The notes beneath the pieces were generated by a model that was not told the DNA's origin, ran no database searches, and saw nothing but the letters and a program-made list of their open reading frames with translations. Source: JACCTH01 sp035281645 (GTDB taxonomy: Bacteria; Actinomycetota; Acidimicrobiia; Spongiisociales; ZC4RG35). Taken from it: 64,000 nucleotides of DNA. Made by a program: the position numbers and the translations under genes. Where the stretch lies: the NCBI GenBank assembly GCA_035281645.1, contig DATEDN010000080.1:1-64000 (forward strand), read 5' to 3'. The first letter of the stretch is position 1. Every line of letters starts with the position of its first letter. Positions 51,864-59,851 of the stretch are shown here, in pieces.

Positions 51864-52629
51864 AACCGAACTTCGCAGGCCTCTTCTCGATGAAGGCTCG
51901 CATGCCTTCGAGATGATCTGGGGTCACACCCAAGGCGCCTTGCACGCTTCGCTCCTCTTCGAGGGCAGCGAGGAAACCAAGCGAAGCTGCCCCGTAGATG
52001 ATCTTCCGGTTGGCGACATAGGCGGCCGTTGGTCCCTGCGCCAAAGTGCTGGCTTGGGTGGTGGCTTCGGCGAGCAAGTCCTCGGCAGAAATGCTGCGGG
52101 CGAGGCCGAGATCGACGGCTTCGGCGGCGCTCATTCGCCGGTTGGTGCAGGTGAACTCGATGGCTCGGGCGAGGCCGAGATGATGGACCAGGAGCCAGGT
52201 CGATCCGGTATCGGGAATGAGGCCAAGGCCCATGAAGGCCGACAGAAAGTAGGCCTCAGCCGACATGATCCGGAGGTCGCATCCCAAAGCGAGAGCCATT
52301 CCAGCCCCGGCCGCCACTCCGTTGACCGCGGCCACCGTTGGAACCCTTGCCTCATAGAGGGCGATAGCGATCGGGTTGAAGCGCTCGGCTAAGACCCGAT
52401 CGAGATCGGGTCCACCCGATTCGTATTCGCTCATCAGATCGGAGAGGTCGGCACCGGCGCAGAAGGCCTTGCCCGAGCCCGTGAGAACTGAGGCTCGTGC
52501 CTCGTCGCCCGCTCGGTCGAGGGCCGAAACGAGGCCGGTGGCGAGTTCGGCCGAGACCGAGTTGAAGCGGTCGGGCCGGGAGAGGGTGATTACCGCCACA
52601 TCCCCTTCGACCTGGTAATGCACGGCCAT
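51838..52629 (-). CDS. Enoyl-CoA hydratase/isomerase family protein
   Basis: 263 residues from ATG 52629. Crotonase fold with VITLSRPDRFNSVS, the oxyanion hole segments KAFCAGADLSDL and NGVAAGAGMALALGCDLRIMS, and AFMGLGLIPDTGSTWLL. The second catalytic position reads GLGLIPDTG. There the usual Glu of hydratases (near GLIP) is not obvious, so isomerase or PaaG-like activity is as likely as hydration. The TACCCT box exactly six bases upstream fixes this start over the longer frame. Confidence 0.88.
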   Translation of the reverse strand: MAVHYQVEGDVAVITLSRPDRFNSVSAELATGLVSALDRAGDEARASVLTGSGKAFCAGADLSDLMSEYESGGPDLDRVLAERFNPIAIALYEARVPTVAAVNGVAAGAGMALALGCDLRIMSAEAYFLSAFMGLGLIPDTGSTWLLVHHLGLARAIEFTCTNRRMSAAEAVDLGLARSISAEDLLAEATTQASTLAQGPTAAYVANRKIIYGAASLGFLAALEEERSVQGALGVTPDHLEGMRAFIEKRPAKFGSSPERTGR

Positions 52630-52635
52630 CTGGGG

Positions 52636-52641
52636 AGGGTA
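52636..52641 (-). promoter_or_regulatory. -10 box, leaderless enoyl-CoA hydratase gene
   Basis: TACCCT on the minus strand, six bases before ATG 52629. Confidence 0.5.
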
Positions 52642-52698
52642 CCCCGCGTTCTCCGAGCTGGCCGATCGGCAGAGCCGTTGTGCGAACCCTCGGTTCGC

Positions 52699-52704
52699 TA
52701 TACC
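52699..52704 (+). promoter_or_regulatory. -10 box, leaderless hutH
   Basis: TATACC lies six bases before ATG 52711; the sixth base departs from the TANNNT pattern. No ribosome-binding site is present. Confidence 0.45.
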
Positions 52705-52710
52705 GGGGTC

Positions 52711-54243
52711 ATGCAACGGCAGGTAGTCGTTTCGGGGGATCCGTTGACGGTTGAGGACGTCGTGGCGGTGGCGCGGCGGCAGGCCTCCGTGGTCCTCGGC
52801 AGCGGCGTGGCCGCCCGCATGGAACCCGCACGGCGAGTGGTCGAGAAGGCCTTGGATTCCGACGCCGTCGTCTACGGGGTCACCACCGGCTTCGGCGCTC
52901 TTGCCTCAACCAGAGTGGACCGGGAGGAAGCAGCCGACCTCCAGGTCAATCTTCTTCGCAGTCATGCCGCCGGGGTCGGCGACCCTCTCCCGGACGAGGT
53001 CGTCCGGGCAATGCTGCTCCTCAGAGCGCGGACCCTGAGCCAGGGCCACTCCGGCGTACGGGCAGTTGTGGCTGAACGACTCCTGGATCTGCTGGCGGCT
53101 GACCTCCTCCCACTGGTTCCCTGTCTGGGGTCGGTCGGTGCGTCAGGAGATCTGGCGCCATTTGCCCATCTCGCTCTGCCATTGATCGGCGAAGGCCGCC
53201 TGCGATTTCAAGGCCGCGTGCAAGAGGCGGGCGAGGGGCTACGCGCTGAGGGCCTGGAGCCGCTTCGGCTCGAGGCCAAGGAAGGACTCTCTCTCCTCAA
53301 CGGCACCGAGGGAATGCTGGCGATGGCCTGTCTCGGGATCGACCGGGCCGCCCGACTGGCCCGGGCTGCCGACGCCGCTTGCGCGATGTCGGTCGAAGCC
53401 TTGCTTGGCTCTGCCCGCCCTTTCCGATCCGATATTCACCGGTTGCGACCACATCCGGGTCAGGTTGATTCGGCCCGTCGCATCGGGAGCCTGCTCGAAG
53501 GCTCCGAGCTCGGCGCCAGCCATGCCGACGATTTTGTCCACGCGGTCCAGGATGCTTATTCACTTCGCTGTGCACCCCAGGTCCATGGGGCGGTGATCGA
53601 CACCATTGAGCATGCTCGCCGTGTTGCCTCGATCGAACTCGGGGCGGTGGTCGACAACCCGATCGTTTTTCCCGAGACGGCCGAGGTCGTGTCGGGCGGC
53701 AACTTTCACGGAGCGCCCTTGGCCTTCATTCTGGACTTTGTAGGCATTGGCGTCACCGAATTGGGATCAATCTCAGAACGACGGATCGATCGCATGCTCG
53801 ATCCCCAGCACTCCTCAGGCTTGCCCCCGTTCCTTTCGCCCTCGGCGGGTCTCCATTCCGGATACATGCTGGCGCAGTACACGGCGGCGGCGCTGGTTGC
53901 CGAAAGCCGCGTGCTCTCCCATCCCGCGTCCATCGACTCGATACCGACTTCGGGATCGCAGGAGGATCACGTCTCGATGGGCTGGGGGGCGGGGCGCAAG
54001 CTTTTGGAGATACTCGACAACATCGCTCTGGTGATCGCTGCCGAACTGGTGGTGGCAGCTCAGGGCATCGAATTTCGCCAGCCCCTCCGTCCCGCACCCG
54101 GAGTGAGGGCGATCTGGCAGGGGATTCGAGAGCTTGTACCCGTGCTTACGGCCGATCGGCCGATCGGCAGCGAGATCGAGGAAGTGGCTGATTTCGTCGA
54201 GAGGGGGCGACTGGACGAGATCTGCGGCTGGAAAAACCTGTAG
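52711..54243 (+). CDS. hutH: Histidine ammonia-lyase
   Basis: 510 residues, full length. It deaminates histidine to urocanate, the first step of histidine degradation. The MIO cofactor triad A144-S145-G146 is in GSVGASGDLAPFAHLALP. YGVTTGFGALAST carries the active-site Tyr. NGTEGMLA and the C-terminal QEDHVSMGWGAGRKLLE are also conserved. The frame extends 31 codons upstream, but ATG 52711 matches family length and has a -10 box at leaderless spacing. hutU and hutI lie downstream with unrelated genes between. Confidence 0.96.
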   Translation: MQRQVVVSGDPLTVEDVVAVARRQASVVLGSGVAARMEPARRVVEKALDSDAVVYGVTTGFGALASTRVDREEAADLQVNLLRSHAAGVGDPLPDEVVRAMLLLRARTLSQGHSGVRAVVAERLLDLLAADLLPLVPCLGSVGASGDLAPFAHLALPLIGEGRLRFQGRVQEAGEGLRAEGLEPLRLEAKEGLSLLNGTEGMLAMACLGIDRAARLARAADAACAMSVEALLGSARPFRSDIHRLRPHPGQVDSARRIGSLLEGSELGASHADDFVHAVQDAYSLRCAPQVHGAVIDTIEHARRVASIELGAVVDNPIVFPETAEVVSGGNFHGAPLAFILDFVGIGVTELGSISERRIDRMLDPQHSSGLPPFLSPSAGLHSGYMLAQYTAAALVAESRVLSHPASIDSIPTSGSQEDHVSMGWGAGRKLLEILDNIALVIAAELVVAAQGIEFRQPLRPAPGVRAIWQGIRELVPVLTADRPIGSEIEEVADFVERGRLDEICGWKNL

Positions 54244-54289
54244 GGAAGACGGCGATTCTCCGATATGAGTGTCGGAGGAATTCAGTTTC

Positions 54290-55213
54290 ATGCGATTTAG
54301 CGGATCACTGCAAACACAAGGCGACCCCGAGGGCTGGCTCAAGACCACCCTCAATCTGGTGGGGGGGCGGGTTGAGATTGTCGCGGGGGAGGAAACCCTC
54401 GGAACCTGGTCCGTCTCTCAGGTAAAAGCGGAGCGCATCGCGGGAAACCGTTTCGATCTGTCCTTGGGTGAGGACCGCGCCGTCTTCCTCGCCGACGATG
54501 CCCTCGCTTTCTCCTACGAAGCTCTTCCCCAGCTGGCCAAGAACCCGATTGTCGAGGCAGCCCAGGGGTTCCGGCAGAAGCTCCTCGGAAGCGCTCGCAA
54601 GGCCGCCAAGGTCGTCGAGGTGGTGGCGCCGGAGCCACCGACGCCGTCGGCCCCCTCACCGGCCGACAACATCGTCTGGCAGGAACCTCCGGCGGAGGCA
54701 CCGGCCAACGTCAAGCGCCTGCGCGAGCTCATCGAAGCCGCCCGTGCCAATCGGGAAGAAACCGATGACGAGCCCGAGGAATCAGGTGAGTCAGCGGAGA
54801 GGGTCCCAGAGGTTGCTGTGCTTTCCATCGATCCTCCGATGAGACTGATGGATTCGGATGCAGAGCCGGATCCTGGCCCGTTGTGGGCGGGGAGCGAGCT
54901 TGGGCGGCGGATCAACCCTCCGGCCGCCGATGACTCCGATTTCTTTACCTCACCGCTTCGGCCCGAGGAAGTTGAGCCGCCCGCACGGGAGTTTCAGCTG
55001 ACCCCGGTCAAGTCTCTGCGCGAACCCAACGAGGTTGAAGCCTTGCCTGCCGAGGAACCATTTCTCGCTTTGGTTGATACCAGCCAGACCGACGAGCTGG
55101 TTAGCGAGCTCGAACAACTCTTGAAATGGGTCTCAACCAATGATCTCAAGGATGCCCAGGCGCAAGCCGCTGCCAACCTGGTCCGCTCCATTCGGGCCCT
55201 TCTCGACTCCTAA
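54290..55213 (+). CDS. Uncharacterised acidic protein between hutH and hutU
   Basis: 307 residues from ATG 54290 (ggagga at 54274-54279). The N-terminal 80 residues look like a small beta-rich domain (SGSLQTQGDPEGWLKTTLNL, GRVEIVAGEETLGTWSVSQV), possibly PH-like. A disordered, acidic and Pro-rich centre (about 115-260) follows, and then a C-terminal helical segment (DELVSELEQLLKWVSTNDLKDAQAQAAANLVRSIRAL, residues about 268-304). No membrane or signal segment. Family not recognised. Co-direction with hutH and hutU does not by itself imply a role in histidine use. Confidence 0.7.
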   Translation: MRFSGSLQTQGDPEGWLKTTLNLVGGRVEIVAGEETLGTWSVSQVKAERIAGNRFDLSLGEDRAVFLADDALAFSYEALPQLAKNPIVEAAQGFRQKLLGSARKAAKVVEVVAPEPPTPSAPSPADNIVWQEPPAEAPANVKRLRELIEAARANREETDDEPEESGESAERVPEVAVLSIDPPMRLMDSDAEPDPGPLWAGSELGRRINPPAADDSDFFTSPLRPEEVEPPAREFQLTPVKSLREPNEVEALPAEEPFLALVDTSQTDELVSELEQLLKWVSTNDLKDAQAQAAANLVRSIRALLDS

Positions 55214-55217
55214 TCCG

Positions 55218-55265
55218 TTCTTGCGTAGAAATGGCCGCATTTATGCGGCCATTTCTACGCAAGAA
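55218..55265. repeat. Family B hairpin repeat, copy 3 (perfect 23-bp arms)
   Basis: Arms 55218-55240 and 55243-55265 are exact complements around two bases, built on ttcttgcgta, gaaatggccgcat and their reverse. It begins four bases after the stop of the upstream gene and ends seven bases before GTG 55273. The open frame of hutU runs back through it, which can mislead start calling. Confidence 0.9.
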
Positions 55266-55272
55266 TGAATCG

Positions 55273-56907
55273 GTGATACCGCCCACCTTTCACGGCCCCG
55301 ATCTCCACGCCAAAGGCTGGCTGCAGGAAGCGGCGTTGCGCTGCCTCCAGAACAACCTTGACCCCGAAGTAGCTGAGGATCCCGAGCGGCTGATCGTCTA
55401 CGGGGGTACCGGCAAGGCGGCCCGTAATCCGCAAGCGCTGGCGGCGATCGTCGATTCTCTGCTCGCCCTCGAATCGGATGAGACGCTGCTGGTGCAGTCT
55501 GGAAAGCCGGTGGGAGTTCTCACCACCCATCCCCTCGCTCCCCGGGTCCTAATTGCCAACTCGCTCTTGGTTCCCGAATGGGCCACTTGGGAGAAGTTCT
55601 GGGAGCTGGAAGCCGCCGGCCTAATGATGTACGGGCAGATGACAGCGGGTTCCTGGATCTACATCGGAACCCAGGGAATCCTGCAAGGTACTTATCAAAC
55701 CTTCGTCGCCCTGGCCGAGCAGCGCTTTGGGGGGACGCTCTCAGGGACCGTTACCCTCACTGCCGGGCTCGGAGGCATGGGCGGTGCCCAGCCCCTGGCG
55801 GTGACCATGAACGGAGGCGTGGCGCTGGTGGTCGAGGTTGATCCCTCCCGTATCCAACGTCGGCTCGAGATTGGATACCTCGATCAGGCTGCCTCCGATC
55901 TCGACGAGGCGCTGGCTCTGGCCGAATCGGCCCGGAAGGAGAGACGAGCGCTTTCGATCGGCTTGCCGGGCAACGCGGCCGATGTCTTCGCCGAGATACT
56001 TCGTCGCCAATTTTCCATCGACATCGTGACCGACCAAACCTCGGCCCACGACCCACTCAACGGGTACGTGCCCAATCACTTCACCCTCGAAGCGGCCACC
56101 GAGCTGCGCCAGGCCGATCCCAAGCGGTACATCGCCGAGAGTCGGCGGGCGATGGCCGAGCACTGTCGCACCATGGTTGACTTTCAGAAGGCGGGATCGG
56201 AAGTCTTCGATTACGGCAACAACCTGCGCGGCGAGGCGGTGCTGGGCGGTTTTTCGGATGCTTTTTCCTACCCGGGGTTTGTCCCCGCATACATTCGACC
56301 CCTGTTCTGCGAGGGCCTGGGTCCCTTTCGCTGGGTGGCCCTCTCGGGCCATCCATCCGATATCGCCGCCACCGATCGTGCCGTTGCCGCCTTGTTCCCC
56401 GACAACGCTCCCCTCCAGCGCTGGCTCCGGATGGCGGACCGGATTCCGTTCCAAGGCCTGCCGGCGCGCATCTGCTGGCTTGGCTACGGCGAACGCGACA
56501 AGGCGGGCTTGTTGTTCAACGAGCTGGTGGCACAGGGGAAGGTCAAGGCTCCCATCGTGATCGGACGCGATCATCTCGATTCGGGATCGGTGGCCTCGCC
56601 CTATCGCGAGACCGAGGCGATGGCCGATGGTTCTGACGCGGTGGCCGACTGGCCGATCCTCAACGCCCTGGTGAACGCCTCCTCGGGAGCGGCATGGGTG
56701 GCGGTCCACCATGGCGGTGGCGTGGGTATCGGCAAATCAATCCATGCCGGCGCCCAGGTGGTAGCCGACGGTACCCCCGATGGTGCCTTCCGGCTTGAGC
56801 GAGTTCTAACCAATGATCCGGCCATGGGAGTTCTCCGTCACGCCGACGCTGGCTATGAAAAAGCCCGTTCCGTGGCGTCCGAACGCGGCGTTCGCATCCC
56901 CGGTTAG
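55273..56907 (+). CDS. hutU: Urocanate hydratase
   Basis: 544 residues from GTG 55273. It converts urocanate to imidazolonepropionate using a tightly bound NAD. Conserved blocks are GWLQEAALRCLQNNLDPEVAEDPERLIVYGGTGKAAR (residues 14-50), MTAGSWIYIGTQGILQGTYQTF, TAGLGGMGGAQPLA, FCEGLGPFRWVALSG and HHGGGVGIGKSIHAG. The longer frame to ATG 55231 consists of the family B repeat and is rejected. It has no ribosome-binding site. Its stop is shared head-on with the DUF4328 gene (TTAG). Confidence 0.95.
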   Translation: MIPPTFHGPDLHAKGWLQEAALRCLQNNLDPEVAEDPERLIVYGGTGKAARNPQALAAIVDSLLALESDETLLVQSGKPVGVLTTHPLAPRVLIANSLLVPEWATWEKFWELEAAGLMMYGQMTAGSWIYIGTQGILQGTYQTFVALAEQRFGGTLSGTVTLTAGLGGMGGAQPLAVTMNGGVALVVEVDPSRIQRRLEIGYLDQAASDLDEALALAESARKERRALSIGLPGNAADVFAEILRRQFSIDIVTDQTSAHDPLNGYVPNHFTLEAATELRQADPKRYIAESRRAMAEHCRTMVDFQKAGSEVFDYGNNLRGEAVLGGFSDAFSYPGFVPAYIRPLFCEGLGPFRWVALSGHPSDIAATDRAVAALFPDNAPLQRWLRMADRIPFQGLPARICWLGYGERDKAGLLFNELVAQGKVKAPIVIGRDHLDSGSVASPYRETEAMADGSDAVADWPILNALVNASSGAAWVAVHHGGGVGIGKSIHAGAQVVADGTPDGAFRLERVLTNDPAMGVLRHADAGYEKARSVASERGVRIPG

Positions 56908-58031
56908 ACGGCGGGCGCCCCTACCCGATCCGTCAGATCTTCTCCCGAGAGCTGGAAGACGAAGCAGATCACCTCGCGGTCGCCCCCGTTCCATGATCCC
57001 TCCGTGGGATATAGGTATCCGAAGTCGAGGTCCGAGTCCTGGTAGGCGATTCCGGTGTAGCTCTCGAAATGGCGATAGCAAAAGGGCTCGGCCCAATCGG
57101 CCAGGCGGGTCGCTCCCGGATAGAAAGCCTGGTCCGGGTGGTCGGCGACGCGGTAGGCCTCCGCGTAATGGGGACGTTGACAGCTCACGACTTCATACTC
57201 ACCGTCGACATCGTTGAAACAGTCGCCGACGGCGAGTTGGAGGTTGTTGGCCGGGATCTGTTCGAGGGTCTCGATCAGTGCCGGATACACAATTCCAAAA
57301 CCAAAGGCACTGGCCAGGGTCAGAGTCCCGGCGGCAGCGCTCCAGGCGAGCTTGGCCCTTCGGGAGAGCGCTCTCGGTCCGGTTGGCCAACCGGCCAAAG
57401 CCCGGCGAGCCCAAAGGCCGGTATTGACGATGCTCACGATTCGCATGGCCAACACGGCTGCTACCACCGAAGCGATCGATGACATCAATGAGAGGATCCG
57501 CGTCGTTGCCAGCGAAATGGTGGGGTCGATGAGGCTTGTTCCACCCAGGGCATTAGAAAGCAGAAACGCTCCCCACCAGGTCCGGCGCACCGCGGGGCGA
57601 TCATTGCCGGCCTGCGCCAGCTCGGCGATCCCGCGGTAGGGAAGGATCAAACCGAGGATCGGGACCAAGTAGAACCAGACCACTGCCGGTGAAAACCGGG
57701 CCTTGGTGAGGGCCCGGAGGTTGGCGTGAGCTTGGTGCTGCCAGATCATCCAGGCAATCACCACGATCAGAAACACACCTACATACGCCAGGCTGAGACC
57801 TGCCTCCCACCCATCGGTGAAGGATGGCTCGCTTTGTAAAAGCTCGGCACGGCGGGCGTCGATGCGGGCCAGTGTGACGATTGCGGTCAGCCCAGAGATT
57901 ATTTCTACCGCAGCAATGCCGGCCAGGGCAGCGGTGGCGAACTGACCTGCCCCAATCGGAGAACCAGGTGCAATTCGATTCGGCGGGAGCCCCAATTCGG
58001 GTTGGGTCTGTTCGGCGTTCTCCGCGCTCAT
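56904..58031 (-). CDS. DUF4328/septum-formation-like membrane protein
   Basis: 375 residues. Six or so membrane segments occupy about 35-270 and include the DUF4328 signature WQHQAHANLRAL and FSPAVVWFYLVPILGLILPYRGIAEL (positions about 97-137). The C-terminal extracytoplasmic domain (about 275-370) has four Cys and begins LAVGDCFNDVDGEYEVVSCQRPHYAEAYRV (residues 268-297). That is the pattern of the septum formation domain of actinobacteria. Its ATG has TAACTT exactly six bases upstream. It is divergent from hutI, with only 32 bp between start codons. Confidence 0.8.
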   Translation of the reverse strand: MSAENAEQTQPELGLPPNRIAPGSPIGAGQFATAALAGIAAVEIISGLTAIVTLARIDARRAELLQSEPSFTDGWEAGLSLAYVGVFLIVVIAWMIWQHQAHANLRALTKARFSPAVVWFYLVPILGLILPYRGIAELAQAGNDRPAVRRTWWGAFLLSNALGGTSLIDPTISLATTRILSLMSSIASVVAAVLAMRIVSIVNTGLWARRALAGWPTGPRALSRRAKLAWSAAAGTLTLASAFGFGIVYPALIETLEQIPANNLQLAVGDCFNDVDGEYEVVSCQRPHYAEAYRVADHPDQAFYPGATRLADWAEPFCYRHFESYTGIAYQDSDLDFGYLYPTEGSWNGGDREVICFVFQLSGEDLTDRVGAPAV

Positions 58032-58037
58032 GATGAG

Positions 58038-58043
58038 AAGTTA
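58038..58043 (-). promoter_or_regulatory. -10 box, leaderless DUF4328 gene
   Basis: TAACTT on the minus strand, six bases before ATG 58031, back to back with the hutI box. Confidence 0.5.
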
Positions 58044-58051
58044 ACTATCGG

Positions 58052-58057
58052 TACCCT
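58052..58057 (+). promoter_or_regulatory. -10 box, leaderless hutI
   Basis: TACCCT, six bases before ATG 58064. Any -35 element would lie inside the divergent DUF4328 gene. Confidence 0.5.
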
Positions 58058-58063
58058 CCGCCC

Positions 58064-59443
58064 ATGGCTCGTGCTTTGCGCTGCTCGTTCTGTGGAAGGA
58101 GCCAGGATCAGGCAGGAAAGCTGGTAGCCGGACCCGATCGGGTGGCGATCTGCCAGGGATGTATCGAGCTGGCCAGAGAAGTGGCGTTGCCGTCGGCCCG
58201 CCCGGCCACTGGGGATCTGGTGCTGACCGGGATTTCAGAGTTGGTGACCAACGATCCCCGCGCCGGCAGCCGGTTGGGGGTGATCGAGGACGCGGCACTG
58301 GCGATACGTCACGGACAAGTGGCCTGGGTCGGAGCCGGAGGCGATCTCCCGATTCGATATGGCGAGTTGCCAGAGATGAATTGCGAGGGCAAGGCGGTGA
58401 TACCTGGCTTTGTAGATCCGCACACCCATCTCGTGTTTGGCGGCGATCGAAGCGACGAGTTTGCGATGAGATTGCAAGGGGCCACCTATCTCGAGGTGCA
58501 GGCCGCTGGAGGGGGGATCACCTCGACGGTGGCTGCGACAAGAGCGGAGGCGCCGACCGATCTGCTGGCATCTGCAATCGAGCGAGCGGGACAAATGCTC
58601 GAGCTGGGGACCACCACGATCGAGATCAAAAGCGGATACGGTCTCGATCTCGCCACCGAAGTCGCCTCTTTGGAAGTGGGACGCCAGGTCGGCGAGGCGC
58701 TTCCGGTCGACGTGGTAACAACCTTCCTCGGGGCGCATGTGGTGCCCCCAGAGTTCAGCGACGATCGCTCCGGTTACGTCTCCCTGCTCGAAACCATGAT
58801 GCCGGTGGTCGCCGCCAGTGCCACCTATTGCGACGTCTTTTGCGACGAAGGTGCCTTCACCGTTGCCGAGGCCCGGCGGGTGCTCGAGTCCGGCAGGCGT
58901 CACGGACTGCGTCCCCGTCTTCATGCCAATCAGCTCGGCAACACCGGCGGCGTCGAGCTAGCCATTGAGCTCGAAGCTGTCAGTGCCGACCATCTTGAGC
59001 ACATAGACGAGAACCAAGCGCAGGCGCTGGCCGACTCGAAGGTGGTTGCGGTCCTCTGCCCGACGGCCTCTTGGTCGATACGAGCCCGGCAAGCACCCGG
59101 AAAGCTCCTATGGGACCTCGGGGCGACGGTGGCGTTGGCCACTGATTGCAACCCGGGGACCTCGTATGTGGTTTCGATGCAGCTCGTGATGGCGGTGGCT
59201 TGTCTCGACATGGGGCTGACGCTCGACCAGGCGCTTTGGTCGGCGACTAGAGGTGGAGCCCTGGCGTTGGAAGAGGCGGACAAGGGCCGACTCCGTCCCG
59301 GCGATCTTGGCGATGTTCTCGTCCTGGAGTCAGATTCCTACCGGCACCTCGCTTACCGGCCTGATCGAAATCTGGTGAAAACCGTTGTGAAACAAGGGGA
59401 TATTGTCGTTGGCAGCCTGGCCCCGGAATTCGATCTTGCCTAA
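58064..59443 (+). CDS. hutI: Imidazolonepropionase with N-terminal ClpX-type zinc finger
   Basis: 459 residues. Residues 7-33 form a C4 zinc finger (C7-x2-C10, C30-x2-C33, 19 residues between) like the ClpX zinc-binding domain: RCSFCGRSQDQAGKLVAGPD and AICQGCIELA. Residues from about 50 are a complete amidohydrolase: H120 and H122 in VDPHTHLVFGGDR, EIKSGYGLDL, FLGAHVVP, LHANQLGNTGG and ATDCNPGTS with the metal Asp. It opens imidazolonepropionate to formiminoglutamate, third step of the pathway. The fusion is in one uninterrupted frame with the start fixed by a leaderless -10 box, so it is not a calling artefact. Confidence 0.93.
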   Translation: MARALRCSFCGRSQDQAGKLVAGPDRVAICQGCIELAREVALPSARPATGDLVLTGISELVTNDPRAGSRLGVIEDAALAIRHGQVAWVGAGGDLPIRYGELPEMNCEGKAVIPGFVDPHTHLVFGGDRSDEFAMRLQGATYLEVQAAGGGITSTVAATRAEAPTDLLASAIERAGQMLELGTTTIEIKSGYGLDLATEVASLEVGRQVGEALPVDVVTTFLGAHVVPPEFSDDRSGYVSLLETMMPVVAASATYCDVFCDEGAFTVAEARRVLESGRRHGLRPRLHANQLGNTGGVELAIELEAVSADHLEHIDENQAQALADSKVVAVLCPTASWSIRARQAPGKLLWDLGATVALATDCNPGTSYVVSMQLVMAVACLDMGLTLDQALWSATRGGALALEEADKGRLRPGDLGDVLVLESDSYRHLAYRPDRNLVKTVVKQGDIVVGSLAPEFDLA

Positions 59444-59498
59444 GGTGGCCCTCCGAGACGCAGTCCGCGTCACTGTCGCAAACCCCCAAGGAGGGCAA

Positions 59499-59792
59499 GT
59501 GAACAAGACGGAAATGGCACAGAAGCTCGCCAGGAAAATTGACATGACTCAGGCCGCAGCCGCCGAGATCATCGATGCCATCTTCGACACCGATCCTGGC
59601 AAGGGGATCATCGCTGTCGAGCTCGACGCAGGGGACAAAGTGACCATCTCGGGTTTCGGAACTTTCTCCACCAAGAGCCGCTCCGCTCGCAAGGGCCGCA
59701 ACCCCGCCACGGGAGCGGAGATCTCGATACCCGCTCGCAAGTACGTTCACTTCGCTCCGGCCAAGGGCCTCAAAGACCGCGTTTCCATGTAG
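59499..59792 (+). CDS. hup: HU-family DNA-binding protein
   Basis: 97 residues from GTG 59499 with a strong aaggagg (59488-59494). It starts MNKTEMAQKLARKIDMTQAAA, with the beta-arm region VTISGFGTFSTKSRSARKGRNPATGAEISIPARKYVHFAPAKGLKD (residues about 48-93). HU bends and packages DNA. The insertion FDTDPGKGIIAVELDAGDK before the beta-sheet is a little longer than usual. The basic Lys/Ala tail of mycobacterial HupB is absent. Followed by a strong hairpin terminator. Confidence 0.93.
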   Translation: MNKTEMAQKLARKIDMTQAAAAEIIDAIFDTDPGKGIIAVELDAGDKVTISGFGTFSTKSRSARKGRNPATGAEISIPARKYVHFAPAKGLKDRVSM

Positions 59793-59809
59793 CTTCCCCC
59801 CTGTCGTCG

Positions 59810-59837
59810 ATCAGACGCGGCCGAGGCCGCGTCTGAT
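59810..59837. terminator. Hairpin terminator after HU gene
   Basis: atcagacgcggcc (59810-59822) and its exact complement (59825-59837) form a 13-bp stem. The next gene begins 14 bp later. Confidence 0.75.
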
Positions 59838-59851
59838 TCGCGTTGGGTGAA

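Noticed and set aside
55231..55272. ATG start of hutU inside the family B repeat
   Set aside because: The extra 14 residues are a translation of the perfect hairpin, and urocanases start near the GKGW-like motif reached from GTG 55273.
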